Positions 8,611 through 17,384 of a stretch of DNA of 57,419 nucleotides are shown piece after piece. The position numbers and the translations under genes are program-made. The first letter of the stretch is position 1, and each line of letters begins with the position of its first letter. The notes under the pieces were generated by a model. It had not been told where the DNA came from. It saw only the letters and a list, made by a program, of their open reading frames with translations, and did no database searches. This stretch comes from Stenotrophomonas terrae (lineage in GTDB: Bacteria > Pseudomonadota > Gammaproteobacteria > Xanthomonadales > Xanthomonadaceae): positions 1 to 57,419 of the forward strand of contig NZ_LDJJ01000053.1 of assembly GCF_001431465.1 (NCBI RefSeq), given 5' to 3'.

Positions 8611-8964
8611 ATGAACAAGAACATCGCCCGTCTGCGTCGCGCCAAGTCGACCCGCTCGCACATCCGTACCCTGGGCGTTGCTCGTCTGTCGGTGCTGCGC
8701 ACCGGTCAGCACCTGTACGCACAGATCTTCACCGCCGACGGCGCCCTGGTGCTGGCTGCTGCCAACACCGCACAGGCCGACGTCAAGGAAGGCCTGAAGA
8801 GCGGCAAGAACATGGAAGCCGCCGTCAAGGTTGGCAAGCTGATTGCAGAGCGCGCCAAGGCTGCCGGTATCGAGAAGGTCGCTTTCGACCGCTCGGGCTA
8901 CCGCTACCACGGTCGCATCAAGGCTCTTGCTGATGCTGCCCGCGAAGGCGGCCTGCAGTTCTAA
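8611..8964 (+). CDS. rplR: 50S ribosomal protein L18
   Basis: L18 carries 5S rRNA to the ribosome with L5. The 117-residue product begins [19 protein letters not shown] and contains the conserved [15 protein letters not shown] strand and the C-terminal [24 protein letters not shown] region. It follows rplF after 33 bp. The downstream gap to rpsE is unusually long at 162 bp and holds two strong hairpins. Confidence 0.98.
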   Translation: MNKNIARLRRAKSTRSHIRTLGVARLSVLRTGQHLYAQIFTADGALVLAAANTAQADVKEGLKSGKNMEAAVKVGKLIAERAKAAGIEKVAFDRSGYRYHGRIKALADAAREGGLQF

Positions 8965-8972
8965 GCAATAAA

Positions 8973-9026
8973 GGGAAGGGGCCTATGGCCCCTTTCCGCC
9001 TGCCTGCCGGTACGGGTTTGTACCGG
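8973..9026 (+). promoter_or_regulatory. Two hairpins between rplR and rpsE
   Basis: 8973-8997 forms an 11-bp stem with one G-U pair (GGGAAGGGGCC against GGCCCCTTTCC, loop TAT). 9007-9026 forms a 7-bp stem (CCGGTAC/GTACCGG, loop GGGTTT). Neither has a proper T-run; CTTTCGTTCTT follows loosely at 9031. A smaller CGGCT/AGCCG stem lies near 9084-9096. These could be attenuation, processing or stability structures. Confidence 0.6.
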
Positions 9027-9126
9027 GCGCCTTTCGTTCTTCTGCAGCGGCTGGCGATTCAACGCTTCACTACACAACCATAAGCGGCTTCGAGCCGTAC
9101 ATAACCCAATCAATCAAGGAATCGAA

Positions 9127-9669
9127 ATGGCAGAAGAACGTCAGCAGCGGGGTCGCGATCGCGACCGTAACCGCGAAGAGAAAGTCGACGACGGCATGAT
9201 CGAAAAGCTGGTCGCGGTCAACCGCGTCAGCAAGACCGTCAAGGGCGGTCGCCAGTTCACCTTCACCGCACTGACCGTGGTCGGTGATGGCGAAGGCAAG
9301 GTTGGCTTCGGTTATGGCAAGGCGCGCGAAGTGCCGGTCGCCATCCAGAAGTCGATGGAGCAGGCTCGTAAGAACCAGGTCAGCGTTGATCTGAACAACG
9401 GCACGTTGTGGCACACCATCAAGGATGGTCACGGCGCAGCTCGCGTGTTCATGCAGCCGGCTTCGGAAGGTACTGGCGTCATCGCCGGTGGCGCCATGCG
9501 CGCCGTGCTGGAAGCCGTGGGCGTGAAGAACGTTCTGGCCAAGGCAGTGGGTTCGCGTAACCCGATCAACCTGGTCCGTGCCACCCTGAAGGGTCTGGCT
9601 GGCGCACAGTCGCCGGCGCGTATTGCTGCCAAGCGCGGCAAGAAGGTTGAGGATCTCAACCATGGCTAA
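9127..9669 (+). CDS. rpsE: 30S ribosomal protein S5
   Basis: S5 acts at the mRNA entry site and in decoding fidelity. The 180-residue product has a charged N-terminal extension (about 20 residues, rich in R, D and E), then the double-stranded RNA-binding fold ([19 protein letters not shown]) and the C-terminal domain with [17 protein letters not shown] lies 8 nt before ATG 9127. Its final codons overlap the rpmD start by 8 bp. Confidence 0.98.
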   Translation: MAEERQQRGRDRDRNREEKVDDGMIEKLVAVNRVSKTVKGGRQFTFTALTVVGDGEGKVGFGYGKAREVPVAIQKSMEQARKNQVSVDLNNGTLWHTIKDGHGAARVFMQPASEGTGVIAGGAMRAVLEAVGVKNVLAKAVGSRNPINLVRATLKGLAGAQSPARIAAKRGKKVEDLNHG

Positions 9670-9853
9670 TGAAACCGTCAAGACCGTCAAGGTGCGCCTG
9701 GTGCGTGGCCTGCGTGGTACCCAGTCGCGTCACCGCCTGTCGGTGCGTGCTTTGGGCCTGAGCAAGATCAATGATGTGCGTGAACTGAAAGACAGCCCGC
9801 AGGTTCGCGGTCTGATCAACAAGGTTCAGTACCTCGTCCAGGTTGAGGAGTAA
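9662..9853 (+). CDS. rpmD: 50S ribosomal protein L30
   Basis: L30 is a small peripheral 50S protein. The 63-residue product [19 protein letters not shown]... has the family's single ferredoxin-like fold and the [11 protein letters not shown] signature. The frame is open upstream to 9623 inside rpsE, but ATG 9662 matches the family N-terminus. The 8-bp overlap with rpsE suggests coupled translation. rplO starts 6 bp after the stop. Confidence 0.97.
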   Translation: MANETVKTVKVRLVRGLRGTQSRHRLSVRALGLSKINDVRELKDSPQVRGLINKVQYLVQVEE

Positions 9854-9859
9854 TCGACC

Positions 9860-10303
9860 ATGACTATGCGTCTCAATGAACTGAGCCCGGCACCGGGCGC
9901 CCGCACCGAGCGCACCCGCGTCGGCCGCGGTATCGGCTCCGGCCTGGGCAAGACCTGCGGCCGCGGCCACAAGGGTTCGTTCGCTCGTAAGGGCGGCGGC
10001 AAGATCAAGGCTGGCTTCGAAGGCGGCCAGACCCCGATGCAGCGTCGTCTGCCGAAGATCGGCTTCTTCTCGCACAAGGCCAAGGACACTGCAGAAGTGC
10101 TGTCCTACCACCTTGATCGTCTGGAAGCTGGTGAGATCGACCTGGCCGCACTGCGTGCAGCCAAGCTGATCCCGTCGACCGCGAAGAAGGCCAAGGTCGT
10201 CTTCAAGGGCGAGCTGAGCAAGGCATTCACCCTGAAGGGTATTGCTGCTACTGCCGGCGCCAAGGCCGCGATTGAAGCTGCCGGCGGCAGCGTACAGGAG
10301 TAA
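9860..10303 (+). CDS. rplO: 50S ribosomal protein L15
   Basis: L15 is a late-assembly 50S protein that contacts many 23S rRNA helices. The 147-residue product has the glycine-rich basic N-terminal half ([20 protein letters not shown], about residues 20-39) and the [16 protein letters not shown] signature. GAGGAG, 9 nt upstream, supports ATG 9860 over the second ATG at 9866. There is an unusual cysteine in GKTCGRGH, where glycine or alanine is more common. Confidence 0.95.
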   Translation: MTMRLNELSPAPGARTERTRVGRGIGSGLGKTCGRGHKGSFARKGGGKIKAGFEGGQTPMQRRLPKIGFFSHKAKDTAEVLSYHLDRLEAGEIDLAALRAAKLIPSTAKKAKVVFKGELSKAFTLKGIAATAGAKAAIEAAGGSVQE

Positions 10304-10310
10304 CTGGAAC

Positions 10311-11666
10311 ATGGCGCAAGCTGGCATCGGTAACCTCGCGGCAGGGGCAGGCAAGTTCACGGAACTTCGCCAGCGCCTCCTGTTCGTACTTGGGGCATTG
10401 CTCGTCTATCGCATCGGCTGTTATGTGCCGGTGCCGGGCGTCAATCCCGAGGCCATGCTTGCGCTGATGCAGGCGCAGGGCGGCGGCATCGTGGACATGT
10501 TCAACATGTTCTCGGGCGGCGCCCTGCACCGTTTCAGTATCTTCGCGTTGAATGTGATGCCGTATATTTCGGCATCCATCGTGATGCAGCTGGCGGTCCA
10601 CATCTTCCCGGCCCTGAAGGCCATGCAGAAGGAAGGTGAGTCGGGTCGTCGCAAGATCACCCAGTATTCGCGCCTCGGCGCGGTGTTCCTGGCAGTGGTG
10701 CAGGGCGGCAGTATTGCGCTGGCACTGCAGAACCAGGTGTCGCCGGGCGGCGCTCCGGTGGTTTACGCCCCGGGCATGGGCTTCGTGTTGACCGCCATCG
10801 TGGCGTTGACCGCAGGCACCATCTTCCTGATGTGGGTCGGTGAGCAGGTGACGGAGCGGGGCATCGGCAACGGTGTATCGCTGATCATCTTCGCCGGTAT
10901 CGTCGCCGGCCTGCCGGCCGCGGTGATCCACACCGTGGAAGCCTACCGTGACGGCAACATGAGCTTCATTTCGCTGCTCATCATCGTCCTTGTCGTGCTG
11001 GCCTTCACCTATTTCGTGGTGTTCGTCGAGCGTGGCCAGCGCCGTATCACGGTCAATTACGCCCGCCGTCAGGGTGGTCGTAATGCCTACATGAACCAGA
11101 CCTCGTTCCTGCCGCTGAAGCTGAACATGGCGGGCGTGATCCCGGCCATCTTCGCCTCCAGCATCCTTGCCTTCCCGGCAACGCTGGCGATGTGGTCCGG
11201 CCAGGCCAGCTCGGCCACTTGGCTGCAGAAGGTGGCCAATGCGCTGGGCCCGGGCGAGCCGCTGCACATGATCGTGTTTGCAGGCCTGATCACCGGTTTT
11301 GCTTTCTTCTACACCGCACTGGTGTTCAATTCGCAGGAAACCGCTGACAACCTGAAGAAGTCGGGCGCGCTGATTCCGGGCATCCGTCCGGGCAAGGCCA
11401 CCGCCGACTACATCGATGCCGTGCTGACCCGTTTGACCGCTGCCGGCTCGCTGTACCTGGTGATCGTCTGCCTGCTGCCGGAAATCATGCGCACCCAGCT
11501 CAACGCCTCGTTCTACTTCGGCGGCACCTCGCTGCTGATCGTGGTGGTGGTGGTGATGGACTTCATCGCGCAGGTTCAGGCACATCTGATGTCGCACCAG
11601 TACGAAAGCCTGTTGAAGAAGGCCAACCTGAAGGGCGGCAACCGCGGCGGTTTTGCACGCGGCTGA
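10311..11666 (+). CDS. secY: Protein translocase subunit SecY
   Basis: SecY is the channel of the SecYEG translocon in the inner membrane. The 451-residue product shows ten hydrophobic spans, beginning with one at about residues 23-42. The amphipathic segment [21 protein letters not shown] is typical of the periplasmic plug region, and the cytoplasmic loop with [14 protein letters not shown] matches the ribosome- and SecA-binding loop. The frame extends upstream into rplO; ATG 10311 ([16 protein letters not shown]) was chosen for its family-like start and GGA at 10306. Confidence 0.97.
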   Translation: MAQAGIGNLAAGAGKFTELRQRLLFVLGALLVYRIGCYVPVPGVNPEAMLALMQAQGGGIVDMFNMFSGGALHRFSIFALNVMPYISASIVMQLAVHIFPALKAMQKEGESGRRKITQYSRLGAVFLAVVQGGSIALALQNQVSPGGAPVVYAPGMGFVLTAIVALTAGTIFLMWVGEQVTERGIGNGVSLIIFAGIVAGLPAAVIHTVEAYRDGNMSFISLLIIVLVVLAFTYFVVFVERGQRRITVNYARRQGGRNAYMNQTSFLPLKLNMAGVIPAIFASSILAFPATLAMWSGQASSATWLQKVANALGPGEPLHMIVFAGLITGFAFFYTALVFNSQETADNLKKSGALIPGIRPGKATADYIDAVLTRLTAAGSLYLVIVCLLPEIMRTQLNASFYFGGTSLLIVVVVVMDFIAQVQAHLMSHQYESLLKKANLKGGNRGGFARG

Positions 11667-12012
11667 TTCACCGGTTATACTTACGGCTTAATTACGCGAA
11701 ACCCGCCCTGGTCAACCGGGCGGCTTTCCAAACAGAAGGGCGGCCCCTGCAGCGGTTTCGGGTGGGGGTGTGATGTGGTTGTTCCGCGCGGGAGTAGCGC
11801 GGGCGGCTCGGAGATGACTCTCCTTGCCAGGCACATCCGGCGCCGGAGCATGGGCACACTCCCCACGCCGGGTCTGTGGAACGTTACGTTCCACGACTTC
11901 CAAGCAAACCGAAGCCTTGTTAGTATCGCTAGTTCACTTTTTTGATCCATCCTGCCGGATTGGCGCGCCTTGTGGTGCGCAGTCGGCCATCACTCAGCTG
12001 GAGAACCGCGTC
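11667..12012 (+). promoter_or_regulatory. Long secY-rpsM gap with hairpins and a candidate alpha-operon promoter; no rpmJ
   Basis: The gap holds three hairpins: 11703-11723 (CCGCCC/GGGCGG, followed by CTTT), 11784-11802 (CCGCGC/GCGCGG) and 11876-11894 (GTGGAACG/CGTTCCAC, loop TTA). TTCCAA (11898-11903) and TAGTAT (11921-11926), 17 bp apart, form a plausible promoter for rpsM onwards. The rpmJ gene that lies here in E. coli is absent; no 35-45 codon frame with L36 features was seen on either strand. Confidence 0.5.
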
Positions 12013-12369
12013 ATGGCGCGTATTGCAGGCGTCAACCTGCCAGCCCAGAAGCACGTCTGGGTCGGGTTGCAAAGCATTTACGGCATCGGCCGTACCCGTT
12101 CGAAGAAGGTCTGCGAAGTCGCAGGCGTTGCTTCGACCACCAAGATCCGCGATCTGTCGGAACCGGAAATCGATCGTCTGCGCCTGGAAGTGGGCAAGTA
12201 CATCGTTGAAGGCGATCTGCGTCGCGAAATCGGCATTGCCATCAAGCGCCTGATGGACCTGGGCTGCTATCGCGGCCTGCGTCACCGTCGTGGTCTCCCG
12301 CTGCGTGGTCAGCGCACCAAGACCAATGCACGTACCCGTAAGGGTCCGCGCAAGGCTCTGAAGAAGTAA
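12013..12369 (+). CDS. rpsM: 30S ribosomal protein S13
   Basis: S13 is in the 30S head and forms the B1 bridges with L5 and the 50S subunit. The 118-residue protein starts [19 protein letters not shown] and contains the helix-two-turn-helix segment ([17 protein letters not shown]), with a basic C-terminal tail ([21 protein letters not shown]) that reaches the P-site tRNA. The frame is open upstream to 11824, but only ATG 12013, with GGAG at 12000-12003, gives the family N-terminus. Confidence 0.97.
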   Translation: MARIAGVNLPAQKHVWVGLQSIYGIGRTRSKKVCEVAGVASTTKIRDLSEPEIDRLRLEVGKYIVEGDLRREIGIAIKRLMDLGCYRGLRHRRGLPLRGQRTKTNARTRKGPRKALKK

Positions 12370-12381
12370 GGGACCTAGATA

Positions 12382-12774
12382 ATGGCTAAGCCCGCAGCAG
12401 CAAAAACCAAGAAGAAGATCAAGCGCGTCATCACTGATGGCGTTGCCCACGTCCACGCTTCTTTCAACAACACCATCGTGACCATCACCGACCGTCAGGG
12501 CAATGCACTGTCCTGGGCGACCTCCGGTGGCGCTGGCTTCCGTGGTTCGCGTAAGTCGACTCCGTTCGCCGCTCAGGTTGCCGCCGAAAAGGCTGGCAAG
12601 GCTGCGCTGGATTACGGCCTGAAGTCGCTGGAAGTCCGCATCAAGGGTCCGGGTCCGGGCCGTGAGTCGGCCGTACGTTCGTTGAACAACGTCGGCTACA
12701 AGATCACCAACATCATCGACGTGACGCCAATCCCGCACAACGGGTGCCGTCCGCCGAAGAAGCGTCGCGTCTAA
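12382..12774 (+). CDS. rpsK: 30S ribosomal protein S11
   Basis: S11 is in the platform near the E site and interacts with mRNA upstream of the start codon. The 130-residue product has a lysine-rich N-terminus ([13 protein letters not shown]), the conserved [20 protein letters not shown] segment and the C-terminal [13 protein letters not shown]. The last contains the Asn-Gly that forms isoaspartate in E. coli S11. It is spaced 12 bp from rpsM and 14 bp from rpsD. Confidence 0.98.
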   Translation: MAKPAAAKTKKKIKRVITDGVAHVHASFNNTIVTITDRQGNALSWATSGGAGFRGSRKSTPFAAQVAAEKAGKAALDYGLKSLEVRIKGPGPGRESAVRSLNNVGYKITNIIDVTPIPHNGCRPPKKRRV

Positions 12775-12788
12775 AGGAGCGATAAGAA

Positions 12789-13418
12789 ATGGCTCGTTAT
12801 ATCGGTCCTACCTGTAAGCTCGCCCGCCGCGAAGGCGCCGACCTCTCTCTGAAGAGCCCGGCCCGCGCGTTGGATTCCAAGTGCAAGCTGGAGCAAAAGC
12901 CCGGCCAGCACGGCGCCACTGCCCGTAAGGGCAAGCTGTCCGACTACGCTACCCAGCTGCGTGAAAAGCAGAAGGTCAAGCGTATCTACGGTCTGCTGGA
13001 GCGTCAGTTCCGCAACTACTACAAGAAGGCCTCGACCAAGAAGGGCAACACCGGCGAGAACCTGCTGCAGTTGTTGGAAACCCGTCTGGACAACGTCGTC
13101 TACCGCATGGGCTTCGCAGTGACCCGTCCAGCTGCTCGTCAGCTGGTCTCGCACCGCGGTGTCACGGTCAATGGCAAGTCGGTCAACCTGGCTTCGTACC
13201 AGATCAAGGCCGGCGACGCGATTGCGCTGTCTGAGAAGGCTGCCAAGCAGCTGCGCGTCCAGGAAGCCCTGGTCGTTGCCGAGCAGCACGACCTCAGCCC
13301 GTCGTGGGTCGAAGTCGATTCGAAGAAGTTCAGCGGCGTCTTCAAGGCCGTTCCGGATCGTGCGGACCTGCCTGCGGATATCAACGAAGCGCTGATCGTC
13401 GAGTTGTATTCGAAGTAA
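12789..13418 (+). CDS. rpsD: 30S ribosomal protein S4
   Basis: S4 initiates assembly of the 16S 5' domain, takes part in decoding fidelity and, in E. coli, represses the alpha operon. The 209-residue protein has an N-terminal domain with only two cysteines (C9, C32), so no four-cysteine zinc site. A complete S4 RNA-binding domain follows, around residues 95-160 ([14 protein letters not shown] to [12 protein letters not shown]). A strong ribosome site AAAGGAG precedes the start. Confidence 0.98.
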   Translation: MARYIGPTCKLARREGADLSLKSPARALDSKCKLEQKPGQHGATARKGKLSDYATQLREKQKVKRIYGLLERQFRNYYKKASTKKGNTGENLLQLLETRLDNVVYRMGFAVTRPAARQLVSHRGVTVNGKSVNLASYQIKAGDAIALSEKAAKQLRVQEALVVAEQHDLSPSWVEVDSKKFSGVFKAVPDRADLPADINEALIVELYSK

Positions 13419-13431
13419 TTCACAATGGAGA

Positions 13432-13463
13432 ACCTCCGGGTTGCACCGGAGGTTCGCAGGAGA
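13432..13463 (+). promoter_or_regulatory. Hairpin directly upstream of the rpoA ribosome binding site
   Basis: ACCTCCGG (13432-13439), loop GTTGCA and CCGGAGGT (13446-13453) form a perfect 8-bp stem in the 54-bp rpsD-rpoA gap. The rpoA ribosome site AGGAG (13459-13463) lies 6 nt after it. The left arm ACCTCC could also pair with AGGAG-type sequences, and the right arm contains GGAGG, so alternative folding might modulate rpoA translation. Confidence 0.6.
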
Positions 13464-13472
13464 ACCCGCAAC

Positions 13473-14471
13473 ATGACGGTTACCGCAAACCAGGTTCTGC
13501 GTCCTCGCGGTCCGCAGATCGAACGCCTTACCGACACCCGCGCCAAGGTCGTGATCGAACCTTTGGAGCGTGGTTACGGGCATACGCTGGGCAACGCCCT
13601 GCGTCGCGTGCTGCTGTCGTCCATCCCGGGCTTCGCCATTACCGAAGTCGAGATCGACGGCGTGCTGCACGAGTACACCACCCTTGAAGGCCTGCAGGAA
13701 GACGTGCTTGACGTCCTGCTGAACCTGAAAGACGTGGCTATCCGTATGCACACCGGCGACAGCGCCACCGTATCCCTGTCCAAGCAGGGTCCGGGCGTTG
13801 TTACCGCTGCCGACATCAAGGTTGACCACAACGTCGAAGTGATCAACGGCGACCATGTGATCTGCAACCTGACCAAGGACACTGCGATCAACATGCGTCT
13901 GAAGGTCGAGCGCGGCTTCGGCTACCAGCCGGCCGCTGCGCGTCGTCGTCCGGACGAAGAATCGCGTGCGATCGGTCGTCTGGTGCTGGATGCCTCGTTC
14001 TCGCCGGTCCGCCGCGTCGCTTATGCGGTGGAAGCCGCTCGCGTCGAACAGCGTACCGACCTGGACAAGCTGGTCATCGATATCGAAACCAACGGCACGA
14101 TCGATGCCGAGGAAGCTGTCCGCACTGCGGCCGACATCCTCAGCGATCAGCTGTCGGTGTTCGGCGATTTCACCCACCGCGACCGCGGTGCGGCCAAGCC
14201 GGCCAACAACGGCGTGGATCCGGTGCTGCTGCGCCCGATCGACGACCTGGAGCTGACCGTGCGTTCGGCCAACTGCCTGAAGGCCGAGAGCATCTACTAC
14301 ATCGGTGATCTGATCCAGAAGACCGAAGTGGAACTGCTCAAGACCCCGAACCTCGGCAAGAAGTCGCTGACCGAGATCAAGGAAGTGCTGGCCCAGCGTG
14401 GCCTGTCGCTTGGCATGAAGCTGGAGAACTGGCCGCCGGCCGGTGTCGCCGCTCACGGCATGCTTGGTTGA
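13473..14471 (+). CDS. rpoA: DNA-directed RNA polymerase alpha subunit
   Basis: Alpha dimerises to nucleate RNA polymerase assembly, and its C-terminal domain binds UP elements and activators. The 332-residue product has the alpha N-terminal domain (about residues 1-235, with [22 protein letters not shown] near residues 29-50), a linker, and the C-terminal helix-hairpin-helix domain. The latter includes [12 protein letters not shown], which holds the DNA-contacting arginine, and [12 protein letters not shown]. The frame is open upstream to 13425, but ATG 13473 matches the family. Confidence 0.98.
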   Translation: MTVTANQVLRPRGPQIERLTDTRAKVVIEPLERGYGHTLGNALRRVLLSSIPGFAITEVEIDGVLHEYTTLEGLQEDVLDVLLNLKDVAIRMHTGDSATVSLSKQGPGVVTAADIKVDHNVEVINGDHVICNLTKDTAINMRLKVERGFGYQPAAARRRPDEESRAIGRLVLDASFSPVRRVAYAVEAARVEQRTDLDKLVIDIETNGTIDAEEAVRTAADILSDQLSVFGDFTHRDRGAAKPANNGVDPVLLRPIDDLELTVRSANCLKAESIYYIGDLIQKTEVELLKTPNLGKKSLTEIKEVLAQRGLSLGMKLENWPPAGVAAHGMLG

Positions 14472-14483
14472 TAGCAATACCTG

Positions 14484-14519
14484 TTCCCCCGCATGGGCGA
14501 CCATGCGGGGGAATATTGT
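14484..14519 (+). terminator. Strong intrinsic terminator between rpoA and rplQ
   Basis: A 13-bp perfect stem (TTCCCCCGCATGG 14484-14496 with 14501-14513), capped by a GCGA tetraloop, is followed by TATTGTTTT. It lies 13 nt after the rpoA stop. rplQ is 150 nt further on, so either readthrough or a separate promoter must express it. TTGACG at 14537-14542 is a good -35, but no matching -10 was found. Confidence 0.75.
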
Positions 14520-14665
14520 TTTAAGCAGTACCCGCATTGACGGTTAAACAACGCCGCAATGCAGGTCGTCCAGGACGGGCGACCAGGACCATCCGCAGTC
14601 CACTTACAACGCCAGGATGGCGACAACGAAGTCCAACGTCTCATCATTAATCAAGGAATACACCC

Positions 14666-15052
14666 ATGCGTCATATGAAGTCGGGCCGCAAGTTCAATCG
14701 CACCAGCGCCCACCGCGAAGCAATGTTCAAGAACATGGCTGCGTCGCTGTTCAAGCACCAGCTGATCAAGACCACCCTGCCGAAGGCCAAGGAACTGCGC
14801 CGCGTTGCCGAGCCGCTGATCACCCTGGCCAAGGTTGATTCGGTTGCCAACCGTCGTCTGGCGTTCGCCCGCCTGCGTGACCAGGAAGCCGTTGGCGTCC
14901 TGTTCACCATCCTGGGCCCGCGCTACGCCAACCGTCCGGGCGGCTACCTGCGTCTGCTGAAGTGCGGCTTCCGCGCTGGCGACAACGCACCGATGGCCTA
15001 TGTCGAACTGGTTGACCGTCCGGTCGCCGTGGCGGAAGAAGTCGGCGAGTAA
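14666..15052 (+). CDS. rplQ: 50S ribosomal protein L17
   Basis: L17 is a globular 50S protein close to the tunnel exit. The 128-residue product begins [23 protein letters not shown]; the family usually reads MRHRKSGR, so M4 replaces an arginine, but the first ATG (14666) is the right one. The conserved [16 protein letters not shown] and [24 protein letters not shown] segments are intact. It is the last gene of the superoperon and is followed by a terminator. Confidence 0.97.
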   Translation: MRHMKSGRKFNRTSAHREAMFKNMAASLFKHQLIKTTLPKAKELRRVAEPLITLAKVDSVANRRLAFARLRDQEAVGVLFTILGPRYANRPGGYLRLLKCGFRAGDNAPMAYVELVDRPVAVAEEVGE

Positions 15053-15084
15053 TCGCGCACTTCCATCCATCGACGGATGCAACA

Positions 15085-15115
15085 GAAGCCCGGCCAATGC
15101 CGGGCTTTCTGTTTG
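15085..15115 (+). terminator. Terminator of the ribosomal superoperon
   Basis: AAGCCCGGC (15086-15094), loop CAAT and GCCGGGCTT (15099-15107) form a 9-bp stem followed by TCTGTTT, 33 nt after the rplQ stop. It marks the end of the ribosomal gene block. Confidence 0.85.
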
Positions 15116-15197
15116 ATGAAGTTGCAACTGGCATCACTGCTGATCGTGCGCGGATGGCCTGCTACTCTTGCCGCATTGTCTACTCCGGAATGATGCG

Positions 15198-15713
15198 ATG
15201 AACCCCTTGCGTTGGAGCTTCCGCGCGCAGTGCCTGCTGGGCTTTGCCGCCTGTGCCGGGCTGCTGGCATTTGCGATCTACATGCAGATCCAGATGGGGC
15301 TGGAGCCGTGCCCGCTGTGTATCTACCAACGCATCGCATTTGCCGCGGTAGGCGTGCTGTTCCTGTTCGGCGCGCTGCACGGCCCGTCCAGCCGCGGCGG
15401 CCGTGCCGGCTATGGCGTGCTGACGGCACTGGCCGCGCTGGTGGGCATCGGCATTGCCGGGCGCCACGTCTACGTGCAGTTGTTGCCGAAGGACCTGGGC
15501 AGCAGCTGTGGCCCACCGCTGAGCTTCCTGGCCGAAACCATGGGCCCGTTCGAGGTGTTCCGCACCGTGCTGACCGGTACCGGCGACTGCGGCAACATCG
15601 ATTGGACCTTCCTCGGCCTGAGCATGCCGATGTGGAGCCTGGTGTGGTTCGTACTGCTTGCCGGCTGGGCGCTGTACACCGGCCTGTGCGCCCGTAAAAA
15701 ACGTCTGTTCTGA
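15198..15713 (+). CDS. dsbB: Disulfide bond formation protein B
   Basis: DsbB is the inner-membrane quinone reductase that re-oxidises periplasmic DsbA. The 171-residue protein has four hydrophobic spans and both essential cysteine pairs: C38-P-L-C41 in the first periplasmic loop and C104/C131 in the second. An ATG-like frame extends to 15168, but ATG 15198 (MNPLRWSFRAQ) gives the family N-terminus. Only 28 bp separates it from the DAHP synthase gene downstream, so the two are probably cotranscribed. No dsbA is in the window. Confidence 0.95.
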   Translation: MNPLRWSFRAQCLLGFAACAGLLAFAIYMQIQMGLEPCPLCIYQRIAFAAVGVLFLFGALHGPSSRGGRAGYGVLTALAALVGIGIAGRHVYVQLLPKDLGSSCGPPLSFLAETMGPFEVFRTVLTGTGDCGNIDWTFLGLSMPMWSLVWFVLLAGWALYTGLCARKKRLF

Positions 15714-15741
15714 TTCTTCCACTTCTTCCTTTGGTATCTGC

Positions 15742-17109
15742 ATGAACGCTTCCCTGTCCCCCTCATCCGTCGCCAACGCCAGCAGCTGGGCGCCGGATAG
15801 CTGGCGTGGCAAGCCGGCGCTGCAGATGCCGACCTATCCCGATGCGCAGGCGCTGGACGATGCGCTGACCGAGCTGCGGCAGCTGCCGCCGCTGGTGACC
15901 TCGTGGGAGATCTTCGCGCTCAAGCAGCAGTTGGCCGACGCCCAGGAGGGCAAGCGCTTCCTGTTGCAGGGCGGTGACTGCGCGGAGAACTTCGCCGACT
16001 GCGAGTCGGGCACGATTTCCAACCGGCTCAAGGTGCTGCTGCAGATGAGCCTGGTGCTGGTGCATGGCCTGCGCACGCCGGTGATCCGGGTGGGTCGCTT
16101 TGCTGGCCAATATGCCAAGCCGCGCTCGGCCGACACCGAGACCCGTGATGGGGTGACGTTGCCGAGCTACCGCGGCGATGTGATCAACGCGCCGGCGTTC
16201 ACCGAGGCCGCGCGCGTGCCGGACCCGCAGCGGATGATCACCGCGCATTCGCGCTCGGCGCTGACGATGAACTTCGTGCGGGCGCTGATCGATGGCGGCT
16301 TTGCCGACCTGCATCATCCCGAATACTGGAACCTGGCCTGGATGCGCTGCTCGCCGCTGGCCGAGGAGTACCAGAAGATGGTGGCCTCGATCGGCGACTC
16401 CGTGCATTTCATGGAGACCCTGTCCGGTTCGCAGGTGCACAACCTCAACCGGGTGGATTTCTACACCTCGCACGAAGCCTTGTTGCTGCCCTACGAGCAG
16501 GCGCTGACCCGGCAGGTGCCGCGCCAGAACGGCTGGTTCAACCTGAGCACGCATTACCCGTGGATCGGCATGCGCACCGCGGCGCTGGACGGCGCGCACG
16601 TGGAATACCTGCGTGGCGTGCGCAACCCGATCGCGATCAAGGTGGGTCCATCGGTGCAGCCGGACCAGCTGTTGCGGCTGATCGATGTGCTGAACCCGGA
16701 CGACGAGCCGGGCCGCCTGAGCTTCATCCACCGCATGGGTGCGGCACAGATTGCCGACAAGCTGCCGCCGCTGCTGGATGCGATCAAGCGCGACGGCCGC
16801 CGCGTGCTTTGGGTATGCGATGCGATGCATGGCAACACCGAGAGCACCAGCAACGGCTACAAGACCCGCCGCTTCGACAATATCCGCAGCGAAGTGGAGA
16901 TGTCGTTCGACCTGCACGCAGCGGCCGGTACGCGGCTGGGAGGCGTGCACCTGGAGCTGACGGGCGAGGATGTCACCGAATGCACCGGCGGCGCGCGTGA
17001 GCTCACTGAGCGCGATCTGGAGCGGGCCTACCGTTCCAGCGTCGACCCGCGGCTGAACTACGAGCAGTCGCTGGAAATCGCGATGGCCATCGTCCGCAAG
17101 CAAGGATGA
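15742..17109 (+). CDS. 3-deoxy-7-phosphoheptulonate synthase, class II
   Basis: This enzyme condenses phosphoenolpyruvate and erythrose 4-phosphate into DAHP, the first step of the shikimate pathway. The 455-residue length and the signatures WRGKPALQMPTYPD (about residue 18), FLLQGGDCAENF (about 75), RVGRFAGQYAKPRS and WVCDAMHGNTE identify the class II (plant/Mycobacterium) type, unrelated in sequence to E. coli AroF/G/H. The cysteine in GGDCAEN is a metal ligand in the family. It lies 28 bp after dsbB; the start is ATG 15742. A SMAG repeat array follows at once. Confidence 0.96.
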   Translation: MNASLSPSSVANASSWAPDSWRGKPALQMPTYPDAQALDDALTELRQLPPLVTSWEIFALKQQLADAQEGKRFLLQGGDCAENFADCESGTISNRLKVLLQMSLVLVHGLRTPVIRVGRFAGQYAKPRSADTETRDGVTLPSYRGDVINAPAFTEAARVPDPQRMITAHSRSALTMNFVRALIDGGFADLHHPEYWNLAWMRCSPLAEEYQKMVASIGDSVHFMETLSGSQVHNLNRVDFYTSHEALLLPYEQALTRQVPRQNGWFNLSTHYPWIGMRTAALDGAHVEYLRGVRNPIAIKVGPSVQPDQLLRLIDVLNPDDEPGRLSFIHRMGAAQIADKLPPLLDAIKRDGRRVLWVCDAMHGNTESTSNGYKTRRFDNIRSEVEMSFDLHAAAGTRLGGVHLELTGEDVTECTGGARELTERDLERAYRSSVDPRLNYEQSLEIAMAIVRKQG

Positions 17110-17110
17110 A

Positions 17111-17327
17111 TGTAATGCCGAGCCACGCTCGGCAGAGGCGTTGCCGGTAATGCTGCATCTGTAGTGCCGAGCCATGCTCGGCAGAGGCCTTACCGGTAAT
17201 GCCAAACCTGTAGTGCCGAGCCACGCTCGGCAGAGGCGTTACCGGCAATCCCGCACCTGTAGTGCCGAGCCATGCTCGGCAGAGGCTTTACCGGTAGTGC
17301 CACATGCCGAGCATGGCTCGGCACTAC
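17111..17327. repeat. SMAG-type REP array, five hairpins
   Basis: Hairpins of TGCCGAGC, a 3-nt loop and GCTCGGCA start at 17116, 17165, 17214 and 17263, an exact 49-bp period. Each has a GTAG-like head and a conserved trailer of the type AGAGGCNTTACCGG. A fifth, inverted copy is at 17305-17323, with its CTAC tail at 17324-17327. The first has the head TAAT instead of GTAG. The inverted pair is the arrangement typical of mobilised REP units. Confidence 0.93.
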
Positions 17328-17384
17328 AGGTGCAGCCTTGAATCACTGACGGACCTTTTAGGTCGCCAGCCTCAGGCTGCAGCG

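Noticed and set aside
10248..11597. 449-codon - strand frame opposite secY
   Set aside because: Rich in H, Q and D with no domain, as expected from the antisense of membrane-protein codons.
11824..12012. N-terminal extension of S13
   Set aside because: The extension is unlike any S13; GGAG and the family start support ATG 12013.
17111..17327. Series of rho-independent terminators after the DAHP synthase gene
   Set aside because: Hairpins are REPs with regular period and no T-runs, though they may affect mRNA stability.
17304..17384. N-terminal extension of the RAYT gene
   Set aside because: The upstream part is translated REP hairpin sequence; the family start fits ATG 17385.
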